From: Clostridia bacterium
Lineage (GTDB): Bacteria; Bacillota; Clostridia; Oscillospirales; CAG-272
Direction of reading: 5' to 3'
Length of the DNA: 44,765 bases
NCBI GenBank assembly: GCA_017472255.1
Contig: JAFUQU010000003.1
Coordinates: 1-44,765 of the forward strand
In this document: positions 8,613 through 17,784 of the stretch, in pieces
Numbering within the stretch: the stretch's first letter is position 1
How the letters are laid out: each line of letters starts with the position of its first letter
The notes under the pieces: model-generated
Database searches by the model: none
Seen by the model: only the letters and a program-made list of their open reading frames with translations
Told to the model about the DNA's origin: nothing
Translations under genes and position numbers: made by a program

Positions 8613-9833
8613 ATGAAACAAAGTGAACAAAAGACATCCCGTGGTTTTATCAGAAAACGCATCGTTCCCGCGCTGGCGCTGCTTGTCTGCACCGCCTGCG
8701 CCATCGGGACTGTGCCCGTTGAGCCGGTTGCGGCCGCTACCGTCACCGACTCCAAGGTGAAGAATTACGAAAATCAGATTGCCGCCTACGAGGCGCAGCT
8801 GAAAAGCCTGAAAAACACCATCTCCAGCACGGCAAGCGAGGTGGAAAAGTACGAGACGGAAAAGCAGCGGATTGACAAGGAAATCGAACTGCTCGGCAGC
8901 AAGATTGAAGCCACGCAGGGGCTGATTGAGGCGCTGAATGGCGACATCACCACCAAGGAGCAGGAAATTGCTTCCAAGGAGCAGGAATACGAGGAAAAGT
9001 ACGAGCAGTTCAAAACCCGGATGCGCGTGACCTACGAGGAAGGGCAGGTGTCCTACCTTGAGATGCTGTTCGACGCGGACAGCCTTGCCGATTTTCTGTC
9101 GCGGGTTGACCGGATCGGTTCGATGCTGGATTACGATACCAAGGTCATGGACACGCTGGAGAGCGAGCGCATCGCCCTCGAAGAAGCCAAGACCGGGTTG
9201 GAAACCTCCCGCAGCGAGACGCAGGTGCTGCTGGCTCAGCTGAAGCAGGACGAGGACGATCTGGAGGCAGCCGCCGAGGAAGCCGCCAGCTATCTGAAAA
9301 AGCTCCAGAGCAATCAGGCGGTTTATCAGGCGATGTACGCCAGCAACCAGAAGAAGATGGAGGAAGCCGACGCGGCTCTGGAAAAGTATTTGAAGGAGCT
9401 GGAGGAAAAGCAGAAGCAGCAGAACGCCAAGTATGTGGGCGGCGAATATATGTGGCCGGTGCCCACTACATACACCCGTGTTTCGTCCGGCTACGGATGG
9501 CGTGACAGCCCTATATCCGGGCAGCAGGAGTTCCACAACGGCATTGACATTCCCGCCGCCTACGGTACGGATATCTACGCCGCAAACGCCGGAACGGTGA
9601 TTACCGCTACCTACCACTGGAGCTACGGCAACTATGTGATGGTTGACCACGGCGGCGGAAAGGTGACGCTTTACGCGCACTGCTCCAAGCTGCTGGTTAA
9701 GGTGGGCGACAAGGTGACGAAGGGGCAGGTTATTGCCAGAGTCGGCTCCACAGGCTCATCCACGGGAAATCATCTGCATTTCTCTACTTATTCGGGCGGC
9801 GCGCACTACAATCCGATGCAGCATTTCTCGTGA
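8613..9833 (+). CDS. Secreted coiled-coil M23 peptidase (EnvC/PcsB-like partner of FtsEX)
   Basis: 406 residues from ATG 8613, with AAAGGA about 8 bases upstream; an earlier ATG at 8604 overlaps that site. A basic N-terminus and hydrophobic stretch (ALALLVCTACAIGTVPV) form a signal peptide probably cleaved near VAAA. A long Glu/Lys-rich coiled coil follows (about 40-275), then the LytM/M23 domain with the zinc ligands H308 and D312 (FHNGIDIP) and H387/H389 (HLHFS). The catalytic residues are intact, so it should be an active zinc endopeptidase cutting peptidoglycan peptides. It follows ftsX by 40 bp. Confidence 0.93.
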   Translation: MKQSEQKTSRGFIRKRIVPALALLVCTACAIGTVPVEPVAAATVTDSKVKNYENQIAAYEAQLKSLKNTISSTASEVEKYETEKQRIDKEIELLGSKIEATQGLIEALNGDITTKEQEIASKEQEYEEKYEQFKTRMRVTYEEGQVSYLEMLFDADSLADFLSRVDRIGSMLDYDTKVMDTLESERIALEEAKTGLETSRSETQVLLAQLKQDEDDLEAAAEEAASYLKKLQSNQAVYQAMYASNQKKMEEADAALEKYLKELEEKQKQQNAKYVGGEYMWPVPTTYTRVSSGYGWRDSPISGQQEFHNGIDIPAAYGTDIYAANAGTVITATYHWSYGNYVMVDHGGGKVTLYAHCSKLLVKVGDKVTKGQVIARVGSTGSSTGNHLHFSTYSGGAHYNPMQHFS

Positions 9834-9868
9834 TGCGGGATTATTGATCAATCAGGAGCGATATTGTA

Positions 9869-11065
9869 ATGTCGAAAAAAATTACCATCGGCACGTCCAT
9901 TGTGCTGATGCTGCTGGCGGTGGTGGTGACTTTCCAGATCACCTACATCGCGCTGAACAACAAATACAAGAACGAGCTGAATCAGGTTATCCAGAGTGAG
10001 GAGACCTTTTCCAAGCTGGCGGCGGTGGATTCCCTCTACCGCTCGCTGTATGTGGGCGAGATTGACGAGGAGCAGCTGATGGACACCATCATCCGCGGCT
10101 ACGTTTACGGCACCGGCGACAAGTACGCTTACTACCTCGACAAGGAGCAGTTCGCCGAGCTGACCGCCGACACCAACGCAACCATGCAGGGCATCGGCGT
10201 CTATGTCATCTACAACGATGACGCCATCGAAATCATCAGCGTCATGCCCGATTCGCCCGCCCTCGAAGCTGGGCTGGAGCCGGGCGATCTGATCGTCTAT
10301 GTGGACGGCGAATCGGTGGCCGAGCTGGGCTACAACACCGCGGTAAGCCGTCTCAAGGGCGAAGCCGGCACGCTGGCAAAGTTCACCGTCCTTCGGGGCG
10401 AGGAAGTGATCGAATATTCGATCAAGCGCGGCTATGTCAACGAGCAGACGGTCATGAGCCATGTCTACGAGGTCGATCCGACCATCGGCATCATTAAGAT
10501 TCTCAGCTTTGACTACGGCACGCCCGGTCAGCTAAAGGAAGCCGTCAGCACCCTGACCGAATCGGGCATTACGAAGCTAATCTTCGACGTGCGTTACAAT
10601 CCGGGCGGCGAGCTGGAATCCATCGTGGAAATCCTCGACTACCTGCTGCCGGAAGGCCCCATCGTCCGCATTGTGGACGCCGACGGCACCGAGGAAGTGC
10701 GCACCTCCGAAGCCTCCCAGCTGGATATGCCCATGTGCGTGCTGGTCAACGGCAACACCGCGTCTGCGGCGGAGCTGTTCTCGTCGGCGCTTCAGGATTA
10801 CGACAAGGCGACGCTGGTGGGCACAACCACCTACGGCAAGGGCACCGTTCAGACGATCATTCAGCTGGCGGATCATACGGGCATCGGACTGTCCACCAGT
10901 ATGTATTATCCGCCTTACTCGGACAATTTTGAGGGCGTGGGCGTTCAGCCTGACGTGGTCATCGAAATGGACGAGAGCCTGGCGGAAAAGAATATTTACA
11001 AGATCACCGACGAGGAGGACACCCAGCTTCAGAAGGCGGTGGAAATCCTCACGACCGCGGAATAA
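9869..11065 (+). CDS. S41 carboxy-terminal processing protease (CtpA/CtpB-like)
   Basis: 398 residues with one N-terminal membrane anchor (IVLMLLAVVVTFQITYIAL), so the enzyme faces outside. A PDZ domain (about 95-175; MPDSPALEAGLEPGDLIVYV) precedes the S41 core. The expected catalytic pair is S299 (NGNTASAAELFSSAL) and K324 (TTYGKGTVQ), 25 residues apart as in CtpB. Such proteases trim or degrade exported proteins, including cell-wall hydrolases. It lies 35 bp after the M23 gene and matches the frequent ftsE-ftsX-M23-S41 cluster. Start ATG 9869 with AGGAG 8 bases upstream. Confidence 0.93.
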   Translation: MSKKITIGTSIVLMLLAVVVTFQITYIALNNKYKNELNQVIQSEETFSKLAAVDSLYRSLYVGEIDEEQLMDTIIRGYVYGTGDKYAYYLDKEQFAELTADTNATMQGIGVYVIYNDDAIEIISVMPDSPALEAGLEPGDLIVYVDGESVAELGYNTAVSRLKGEAGTLAKFTVLRGEEVIEYSIKRGYVNEQTVMSHVYEVDPTIGIIKILSFDYGTPGQLKEAVSTLTESGITKLIFDVRYNPGGELESIVEILDYLLPEGPIVRIVDADGTEEVRTSEASQLDMPMCVLVNGNTASAAELFSSALQDYDKATLVGTTTYGKGTVQTIIQLADHTGIGLSTSMYYPPYSDNFEGVGVQPDVVIEMDESLAEKNIYKITDEEDTQLQKAVEILTTAE

Positions 11066-11117
11066 TCGGGCGGCGTCGGAATAAACTATAATATTACACT
11101 ACAAGGAGTTTGCGAAA

Positions 11118-11600
11118 ATGGAAAAGAAACCTCTGATTCTCACAGCCGAAGGTTTACAGAAAATGACCGATGAGCTGAATTACCTGAAAAACGTCAAGCG
11201 CGTGGAGGTTAAGGAAAACCTTGCCACTGCACGTTCCTTCGGCGACCTTTCGGAGAACAGCGAATACGACGAGGCAAAAGACGAGCAGGCAAAGGTGGAA
11301 ACCCGCATTAATGAGCTGGAAGAAGCCCTGAAAAATGTGGTCGTCATCAGCGAGGATGACCTAAAAAACGATGTGGTCAACCTTGGTATGTCTGTGACGG
11401 TGTACGATCCCGAGTTCGACGAGGAAATCGTATATCACGTGGTGGGTACCAATGAGGTGGATGCGGATACCAATCACATCTCCGACCAGTCGCCCATCGG
11501 CTCGGCGCTGCTGGGCTGCTCCACCGGCGACGAAGTGACCGTCGAGGCTCCCGGCGGCTCGTACAAGCTGATCATCCGCGAGATCAAGAAGAAAGCCTGA
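11118..11600 (+). CDS. greA: Transcription elongation factor GreA
   Basis: 160 residues, the standard size. The N-terminal coiled coil contains ARSFGDLSENSEYDEAKDEQ, with the acidic tip residues that reach the RNA polymerase active site and trigger cleavage of backtracked RNA. The C-terminal FKBP-like domain includes the S/Q-P-I-G segment SDQSPIGSALLG. Start ATG 11118 has AAGGAG upstream. lysS follows after 21 bp; greA-lysS is a common operon pair. Confidence 0.97.
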   Translation: MEKKPLILTAEGLQKMTDELNYLKNVKRVEVKENLATARSFGDLSENSEYDEAKDEQAKVETRINELEEALKNVVVISEDDLKNDVVNLGMSVTVYDPEFDEEIVYHVVGTNEVDADTNHISDQSPIGSALLGCSTGDEVTVEAPGGSYKLIIREIKKKA

Positions 11601-11621
11601 CAATATAAAGAGGATAGAAAA

Positions 11622-13130
11622 ATGAGTGAAAATCAAAACAACGCGCCGGAGACCGGCGAGGTTTCCGAGCGGGAATTGAACGAACAGCGCCGGGTTCGCC
11701 GTGAAAAGCTGGCGGCGCTCCAGGCAGAGGGGAACGATCCCTTCCAGATTACCAAGTACGACGTTACCCACCACAGCAAGGAGATTAAGGACAACTTCGA
11801 GGCGTTGGAGGGACAGACGGTGAGCGTTGCCGGACGCATGATGTCCAAGCGCGTCATGGGCAAGGCATCCTTCTGCAACCTGCTCGACCTGCAGGGCAAC
11901 ATCCAGTCCTACGTGGCGCGTGACAGCATCGGCGAGGAGAGCTACAAGGGCTTCAAGAAGCTGGATATCGGCGATATCATCGGCGTGAAGGGTCAGGTTT
12001 TCAAGACCAAGACCGGCGAGATTTCCATCCACGCTTCCGAGGTAACGCTTCTTTCCAAGAGCCTGCAGCTCCTGCCCGAGAAGTTCCACGGTCTGACCAA
12101 CACCGACCTGCGCTATCGTCAGCGCTACGTCGATCTGATTACGAACCCCGAGTCCCGCGATACCTTTATCAAGCGCTCAAAGATTATCAGCACGATTCGC
12201 CGCTTCCTGGACGCCCAGGGCTTCATGGAGGTGGAAACCCCCATGCTGGTTTCCAATGCGGGCGGCGCTGCGGCGCGTCCCTTTGAAACCCACCACAACG
12301 CGCTGGATGAGGATTTCAAGCTCCGCATTTCGCTGGAATTGTATCTGAAGCGGCTTATCGTCGGCGGACTGGAGCGGGTTTATGAGATCGGCCGCGTGTT
12401 CCGCAACGAAGGCTGCGACACCCGCCACAACCCCGAGTTCACGTTGATGGAGCTGTATCAGGCGTACACCGATTACCACGGCATGATGGATCTGACCGAG
12501 AATATGTTCCGCTATGTGGCAAGTGAGGTGCTCGGTTCCACGAAGATTACTTACAATGGCGTGGAAATGGATCTGGGCAAGCCCTTTGAGCGGATTACCA
12601 TGGTTGACGCGGTGAAGAAGTATTCGGGCGTGGATTTTGGCGAGATTCACTCGCTGGAGGAAGCTCGCGCCGCTGCCGATGCAAAGGGCGTGCATTACGA
12701 GGATCGCCACGCGAAGGGCGATATTCTGAATCTGTTCTTCGAGGAGTTCGTCGAGGAGCATCTGGTTCAGCCGACCTTCGTTATGGATCACCCCGTCGAG
12801 ATTTCGCCGCTGACCAAGAAGAAGCCGAGCAATCCCGAATATGTGGAGCGCTTCGAGTTCTTCATGAACGGCTGGGAGATGGCGAATGCGTACTCCGAGT
12901 TGAACGACCCCATCGATCAGCGCGAGCGTTTCGCCGCGCAGGAGGAGCAGTTCGCCGCCGGCGACGAGGAAGCCAACCACACCGACGAGGACTTCCTGAA
13001 CGCGCTGGAGATCGGAATGCCTCCCACAGGCGGCATCGGCTACGGCATCGACCGTATGTGTATGCTGTTTACCGATTCGCAGGCGATCAGAGATGTGCTG
13101 CTGTTCCCCACGATGAAATCGCAGAACTGA
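11622..13130 (+). CDS. lysS: Lysyl-tRNA synthetase, class II
   Basis: 502 residues. An N-terminal OB-fold anticodon-binding domain (about 65-160, [18 protein letters not shown]) is followed by the class II catalytic core: [14 protein letters not shown] (motif 1 region), [19 protein letters not shown] (motif 2) and [14 protein letters not shown] (motif 3). It charges tRNA-Lys in the cytoplasm. The N-terminal extension is Glu/Arg-rich. It is followed 35 bp downstream by a strong terminator. Confidence 0.98.
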   Translation: MSENQNNAPETGEVSERELNEQRRVRREKLAALQAEGNDPFQITKYDVTHHSKEIKDNFEALEGQTVSVAGRMMSKRVMGKASFCNLLDLQGNIQSYVARDSIGEESYKGFKKLDIGDIIGVKGQVFKTKTGEISIHASEVTLLSKSLQLLPEKFHGLTNTDLRYRQRYVDLITNPESRDTFIKRSKIISTIRRFLDAQGFMEVETPMLVSNAGGAAARPFETHHNALDEDFKLRISLELYLKRLIVGGLERVYEIGRVFRNEGCDTRHNPEFTLMELYQAYTDYHGMMDLTENMFRYVASEVLGSTKITYNGVEMDLGKPFERITMVDAVKKYSGVDFGEIHSLEEARAAADAKGVHYEDRHAKGDILNLFFEEFVEEHLVQPTFVMDHPVEISPLTKKKPSNPEYVERFEFFMNGWEMANAYSELNDPIDQRERFAAQEEQFAAGDEEANHTDEDFLNALEIGMPPTGGIGYGIDRMCMLFTDSQAIRDVLLFPTMKSQN

Positions 13131-13164
13131 ATCTGAACATTAGTTAAAATTTTACACAGTTTCC

Positions 13165-13207
13165 ATATGATAAAAGCGCAGCCAAATCGGCTGCGCTTTT
13201 ATCATAT
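13165..13207 (+). terminator. Terminator after lysS
   Basis: A 19-bp perfect stem (ATATGATAAAAGCGCAGCC at 13165-13183 with its complement at 13189-13207) around a 5-base loop. Because the stem has AAAA and TTTT flanks it could work in both directions. Confidence 0.9.
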
Positions 13208-13225
13208 AAAATTTCGCGTACCCCC

Positions 13226-13274
13226 TTGACAAACTAATAGCATTCGTGTATAATACTAATGCTATTAGTTTGTC
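13226..13274 (+). promoter_or_regulatory. Promoter with double-palindrome TetR operator
   Basis: TTGACA (13226-13231), a 17-nt spacer and TATAAT (13249-13254) form a consensus promoter. Two operator-like sites sit on it: ACTAATAGCATTCGT (13233-13247, between -35 and -10) and the perfect palindrome ACTAATGCTATTAGT (13255-13269, directly after -10). Their centres are 22 bp apart, two helical turns. Together they form a perfect 17-bp inverted repeat (13228-13244 with 13258-13274). Binding by the TetR protein encoded 18 bp downstream would block RNA polymerase; the regulator assignment is inferred. Confidence 0.85.
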
Positions 13275-13291
13275 TTATGGAGGTAAATGCC

Positions 13292-13873
13292 ATGCCCAGG
13301 AAAGGGTTGACAAAAACAGCAATCGTCGATGCGGCGATTGCGCTGATCGAAGAACAGGGCAATCGAGCGTTCTCGCTGAACGAGCTGGCCCGATGTCTCG
13401 CAGTCAGACCAGCATCCCTGTATAACCACTTCGAAAATATGGAGGTGCTCACCGGCGCGGTGGGATTCCGCATCGCCGAAATGATCAGGCGGTCGGAGCT
13501 TGATGCGATCGCCGGGATGCACGGCGACGAGGCGCTGTTCGCTCTCTGCGATGCGTACCGCGCTTTTGCGAGGGAGCATATGGATCTCTACAAGGTCATC
13601 ATGGGAATGCAGAAGGACAAAAACGCCTGCACGGAAACCGCCTGCGGCGAGATGATCGAGCCGATTCTGCTGGTTCTGTCCGACTACGGACTGACCGAAT
13701 CCGATAAAATGCATTGGCAGCGCATCCTGCGCGCGATGATGCACGGATTCATCACCCACGAATACGCGGGAGGGTTCCGCCACTATCCCGCAGACCACAA
13801 CGAAACCTACCGCATGGCAATCCAGATGGTTGCGCTGGGAATCCATACCGCTCAAAAGGAGTCTGAACAATGA
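13292..13873 (+). CDS. TetR-family repressor of the adjacent ABC exporter
   Basis: 193 residues from ATG 13292, chosen because GGAGG lies 8 bases upstream. The N-terminal helix-turn-helix (about 8-55) contains AIVDAAIALIEEQGNRAFSL and LAVRPASLYNHFENMEVL, the TetR recognition-helix pattern. The C-terminal ligand domain contains AMMHGFITHEYAGGF, similar to the WHG-type TetR C-terminal domain. The gene overlaps the first exporter gene by 4 bp and is preceded by a self-operator, so it very likely represses its own operon until a transported compound binds. Confidence 0.93.
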   Translation: MPRKGLTKTAIVDAAIALIEEQGNRAFSLNELARCLAVRPASLYNHFENMEVLTGAVGFRIAEMIRRSELDAIAGMHGDEALFALCDAYRAFAREHMDLYKVIMGMQKDKNACTETACGEMIEPILLVLSDYGLTESDKMHWQRILRAMMHGFITHEYAGGFRHYPADHNETYRMAIQMVALGIHTAQKESEQ

Positions 13874-15612
13874 AAAAATATAAACCGTACATAAAAAAGC
13901 ATTGGTACTGCTTCCTCCTCGGACCGATCTTCATGTCGCTGGAAGCCTGCGGTGAATTCATCATCCCCTTCATCAATGCCAACATCATCGACAAAGGCGC
14001 CGCCACCGGCGACATCCCTTACATTTTGCAGAACGGCTTCTATATGCTGCTGATCGCGGCGGCAATGCTGATTACCGGCGTGCTGGGCGCGTATTTTTCC
14101 ATGAAAGGAGCGGCAAGGCTGGCGGCGGGTGTCCGCAGCGATGTTTTCTGCAAGGTGCAGACCTTCGCCTTCTCCGATATCGACCGCTTCTCTACCGGCT
14201 CGCTGATTACCCGCGTCACCAACGATATCACGCAGATTCAGAATTTCGTGCAGTCGCTGCTTCGCGGATGCTTCCGCAGCCCGATCATGCTGGTCGGCGC
14301 GCTGATCATGTCCTTCGCGCTGAATCCCGATATCGCGCTGGTCATTCTGATCGTGGTGCCCTTTCTGGCGCTGGCGACCTATCTCATCATTAAAATCGCG
14401 TCGCCCCGCTATACCGCCATGCAGGAGCAGCTGGATACGCTGAACACGGGCATCGGCGAGGCGATTACCAACGAAAAGGTCATCAAATCCTTCGTCCGGG
14501 AGGAGCACGAAAAGGGCAAGTTCAAGCTCATCAACGACGCGCTGATGGAAAAGTCCATTGCCGCGCTGAAAATGATGATTTTGCTTCAGCCGATCTCCGC
14601 CCTCGCCATCAATATCACTACGCTGATTGTCGTCTGGGTCGCCGGCAAGCAGATTATGGTCGGCGACATGGAAATCGGTACGCTTACCGCGTTTATCACC
14701 TACCTGTCGCAGGTGCTGACGGCGCTGAACTTCCTGGCGAACGTCTTTCTGGCGGGAACCCGTGCGGCCGCGTCCGACCGTCGCATCTCCGAAGTGCTTG
14801 CCACAACGCCCGCCATCAGCGATGCTGATGCCGCCGAAAAAACGCACAAAATCGAATCCGGCGCCATCGAATTCCGCGATGTGACCTTCCGCTATTTCAA
14901 GGACAATCAGACGCCGGTGCTGGACAAAATCAACGTGAAGATCAATTCGGGCGATTTCGTGGGCATCATCGGCTCCACAGGCTCGGGCAAAACCACCTTC
15001 GTTTCCATGATTCCGCGCCTGTACGATCCCGACAAGGGCGATGTCCTCGTGGACGGCGTGAATGTCCGCGACCTTTCGCTGCACGAGCTGCGGGAGAGCG
15101 TGTCGGTGGTTTTGCAGAAAAACACGCTGTTCTCCGGCACAGTGGCGGAAAACCTGCGCTGGGGCAATGAAAACGCTTCCGACGACGAACTGATCGCCGC
15201 CTGCAAAATCGCACAGGCGGACGGCTTTGTGCGGGCTTTCCCCGAGGGCTACGAAACGGAGATCGGGCAGGGAGGCGGAAACCTCTCCGGCGGTCAGAAG
15301 CAGCGGCTCTGCATCGCTCGGGCGCTGCTCAAAAAGCCGAAGATCATGATTCTCGACGATTCCACCAGCGCTGTGGATACGGCAACCGACGCCTGCATCC
15401 GTAAGGCGTTCCGGGAACAGCTTCCCGACATCACCAAGCTGATCATCGCCCAGCGAATCTCCTCCGTGATGGACGCCGACAAGATCATCGTCATGGACAA
15501 AGGCGCCATCGTTGCCTGCGGAACCCACGACGAGCTGATTCGCAGCTGCACGACCTATCAGGAGATTTACTATTCGCAGAAGGACAGAGAGGAGGAACAG
15601 AGCCATGAATGA
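13870..15612 (+). CDS. ABC exporter half-transporter with a degenerate ATP site
   Basis: 580 residues: six membrane helices (about 1-310) followed by an ATPase domain (about 330-575). Walker A is GSTGSGKTTF and the signature LSGGQKQRLCIARALL. The Walker B region reads MILDDSTSAVD, so the catalytic glutamate is aspartate, and the H-loop reads IIAQRIS with glutamine in place of histidine. This is the noncanonical-site pattern of heterodimeric exporters such as TM287/288 or BmrCD. The partner is the next gene (8-bp overlap). Expected substrates are drugs or peptides pushed out of the cell. Confidence 0.93.
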   Translation: MKKYKPYIKKHWYCFLLGPIFMSLEACGEFIIPFINANIIDKGAATGDIPYILQNGFYMLLIAAAMLITGVLGAYFSMKGAARLAAGVRSDVFCKVQTFAFSDIDRFSTGSLITRVTNDITQIQNFVQSLLRGCFRSPIMLVGALIMSFALNPDIALVILIVVPFLALATYLIIKIASPRYTAMQEQLDTLNTGIGEAITNEKVIKSFVREEHEKGKFKLINDALMEKSIAALKMMILLQPISALAINITTLIVVWVAGKQIMVGDMEIGTLTAFITYLSQVLTALNFLANVFLAGTRAAASDRRISEVLATTPAISDADAAEKTHKIESGAIEFRDVTFRYFKDNQTPVLDKINVKINSGDFVGIIGSTGSGKTTFVSMIPRLYDPDKGDVLVDGVNVRDLSLHELRESVSVVLQKNTLFSGTVAENLRWGNENASDDELIAACKIAQADGFVRAFPEGYETEIGQGGGNLSGGQKQRLCIARALLKKPKIMILDDSTSAVDTATDACIRKAFREQLPDITKLIIAQRISSVMDADKIIVMDKGAIVACGTHDELIRSCTTYQEIYYSQKDREEEQSHE

Positions 15613-17488
15613 TTCCCGCGCCGCGCGCATTGAGGCAAAATACAGCACTTCCAAAAAACAGAACGAGAAAAAGCAGATGGAAGTCGGTCCGAACAGCGGA
15701 CGCAACCGCGCCCTTGGAGCATCCGGCAAGCCGAAGAATCTGAAGGCTTCCGTCGTCCGGCTGATTCGGTATATCTCGCACGAGCGCGTTTTGATCGTGG
15801 CCGCGGTTCTTTGCTCGGTCATTTATACCGTTACCTCGCTGATTGCATCCTACCTGCTTCGCCCGATCATCAACAAGTTCATCTACTACGATCCGGCGGA
15901 ACCGGATTTTGGCGCGAGACTGAGCGGGCTTGCCGTATGGCTGGTGCTTCTGGCGGTGATATACGGCATCTCCCTGCTGACGCAATGGCTCCAGCAGCGG
16001 CTCATGCTGACCGCTTCCCAGCGCACGCTGGTTCGAATGCGCTCAGAATTGTTCGCCAAGCTGCAAAGCCTGCCGGTGCGCTATTTTGACACCCATCAGG
16101 CGGGCGATATCATGTCCCGTTTCACCAACGATGTGGACACCGTGGGCGAAATGCTGAACACCACGCTGATTCAGATTATTTCCGGCGCGCTCACCATCGT
16201 CGGAACGATCATCCTCATGATGTACACGAATCCCATCCTTGGCGCGATTACGATTCTCGCCACGCCGATTCTGACCTATATGAGCAAGACCATCATGAAA
16301 AAGGGTCGCAAAGCATACACGGAACAGCAGAAAAATCTCGGTATGCTCAACGGCTTCACGGAGGAAACCATCTCCGGACAGAAGGTGGTCAAGGTGTTCA
16401 ATCACGAAGAAATCGCCCAGGATGAATTCGAGTATCTGAACGAAAAGCTCTGCCGCGCGCAGGAGCAGGCGCAGTTCCGCTCCGGTATCATGGGACCTGT
16501 GACCCATCAGTTCTGCAACATGGTTTACGCGGTTTCGGCCTGCGTGGGCGGAATTCTGGTTGTATCCGGCGGCTTCGATGTGGGCGGTCTGACCGTATCG
16601 CTCAACTACACGCGGCAGTTCAACCGTCCCATCAACGATGTTTCCATGCAGATGAACACCGTGTTCGCGGCGCTTGCAGGTGCCGAGCGCGTGTTTGACG
16701 TGCTGGACGCGCAGTCCGAGGAACCGGACACCGATACCGTGCCGATGGAGAAGATCGACGGTCACATCGTCCTCGACCACGTGAATTTCGGCTATACGCC
16801 GGAGGTTACGGTGCTGCACGACATTTCGCTTTACGCGAAGCCCGGACAGAAGATCGCCTTTGTCGGCTCCACGGGCGCGGGCAAAACCACGGTGACGAAC
16901 CTGCTGTCCCGCTTCTACGACATTCAGGACGGCACGATTACCATCGACGGCGTGCCGATTGAAAAAATCAACCGCTCCTTCCTGCGCTCCAACATTGCGA
17001 TGGTTTTGCAGGACACGCACCTGTTCACGGGAACCGTGCGGGAGAATATCCGCTACGGACGGCTGGACGCCACCGACGAGGAAGTGGTGGAGGCGGCGAA
17101 AATCGCCTCGGCGCATTCCTTCATCGAGCAGCTGGAAAACGGCTACGACACCGTTCTCGAGAACGACGGCGCCAACCTTTCGCAGGGTCAGCGGCAGCTG
17201 CTGAACATCGCCCGCGCGGCGATATCCAAAGCGCCGATTCTGATTCTGGACGAAGCCACCAGCTCCGTCGATACCCGAACCGAGCGCCACATCGAGGAAG
17301 GCATGGACGCGCTGATGGAAAATCGCACCACCTTTGTCATCGCGCACCGGCTTTCCACCGTTCGCAAGTCCAACGCGATCATGGTGCTGGAAAAAGGACG
17401 CATCATCGAACGCGGCACCCATGAGGAGCTTCTTGCGGCGAAGGGTCGCTATGCGGATCTTTACCACGAGATCACAGAGCTGGAATAA
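15605..17488 (+). CDS. ABC exporter half-transporter with a canonical ATPase
   Basis: 627 residues with a Lys/Asn-rich N-terminal extension of about 55 residues before the first membrane helix. The ATPase domain has Walker A GSTGAGKTTV, signature LSQGQRQLLNIARA, Walker B ILILDEATSSVD with the catalytic Glu present, and the H-loop FVIAHRLS with His present. It therefore supplies the active-site residues that the upstream subunit lacks. Both subunits are expressed from the TetR-controlled promoter. A terminator follows 15 bp after the stop. Confidence 0.93.
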   Translation: MNDSRAARIEAKYSTSKKQNEKKQMEVGPNSGRNRALGASGKPKNLKASVVRLIRYISHERVLIVAAVLCSVIYTVTSLIASYLLRPIINKFIYYDPAEPDFGARLSGLAVWLVLLAVIYGISLLTQWLQQRLMLTASQRTLVRMRSELFAKLQSLPVRYFDTHQAGDIMSRFTNDVDTVGEMLNTTLIQIISGALTIVGTIILMMYTNPILGAITILATPILTYMSKTIMKKGRKAYTEQQKNLGMLNGFTEETISGQKVVKVFNHEEIAQDEFEYLNEKLCRAQEQAQFRSGIMGPVTHQFCNMVYAVSACVGGILVVSGGFDVGGLTVSLNYTRQFNRPINDVSMQMNTVFAALAGAERVFDVLDAQSEEPDTDTVPMEKIDGHIVLDHVNFGYTPEVTVLHDISLYAKPGQKIAFVGSTGAGKTTVTNLLSRFYDIQDGTITIDGVPIEKINRSFLRSNIAMVLQDTHLFTGTVRENIRYGRLDATDEEVVEAAKIASAHSFIEQLENGYDTVLENDGANLSQGQRQLLNIARAAISKAPILILDEATSSVDTRTERHIEEGMDALMENRTTFVIAHRLSTVRKSNAIMVLEKGRIIERGTHEELLAAKGRYADLYHEITELE

Positions 17489-17502
17489 ACAAGGACAAAA
17501 TG

Positions 17503-17538
17503 AACCTCCCCCTGTTTTGCAGGAGGAGGTTTGTTTTT
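17503..17538 (+). terminator. Terminator of the TetR-ABC exporter operon
   Basis: AACCTCCCCCTG pairs with CAGGAGGAGGTT (one mismatch) across a TTTTG loop (17503-17531), followed by a T-rich run (TTGTTTTTTG). Confidence 0.85.
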
Positions 17539-17584
17539 TGCATATTTTTGCTGCGATTTGAGACACTTCTCATGAGGTGATTTT

Positions 17585-17779
17585 ATGCGGTACCGAAATC
17601 TTCATGAGCTTGTGCAGAGAAGCGGCAGTTCCAGACGATATTTTCTGTCCCTGCCGGTGGAGGATCAGCTCGCCATGCAGGAGTATGGCGAATCCATCCA
17701 CACTGCGGCGGAACTTCGCCGGTGCGTGGAGGGCATGGCGGCGATGCGCCGTCAGGATGCCCTCGGCGGCTGGCGTTGA
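17585..17779 (+). CDS. Small conserved-looking protein of unknown function
   Basis: 64 residues, highly charged, no membrane segment: it opens with MRYRNLHELVQRSGSSRRYF and continues SLPVEDQLAMQEYGES. A ribosome-binding site (GAGGTGA) lies about 5 bases upstream of ATG 17585. The composition and the clear start argue that it is real, but I cannot name a domain with certainty. It is convergent with the P-type ATPase gene, whose stop lies 6 bp away, and follows the exporter terminator, so it needs its own promoter or read-through; no clear promoter is visible. Confidence 0.55.
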   Translation: MRYRNLHELVQRSGSSRRYFLSLPVEDQLAMQEYGESIHTAAELRRCVEGMAAMRRQDALGGWR

Positions 17780-17784
17780 GCCGG

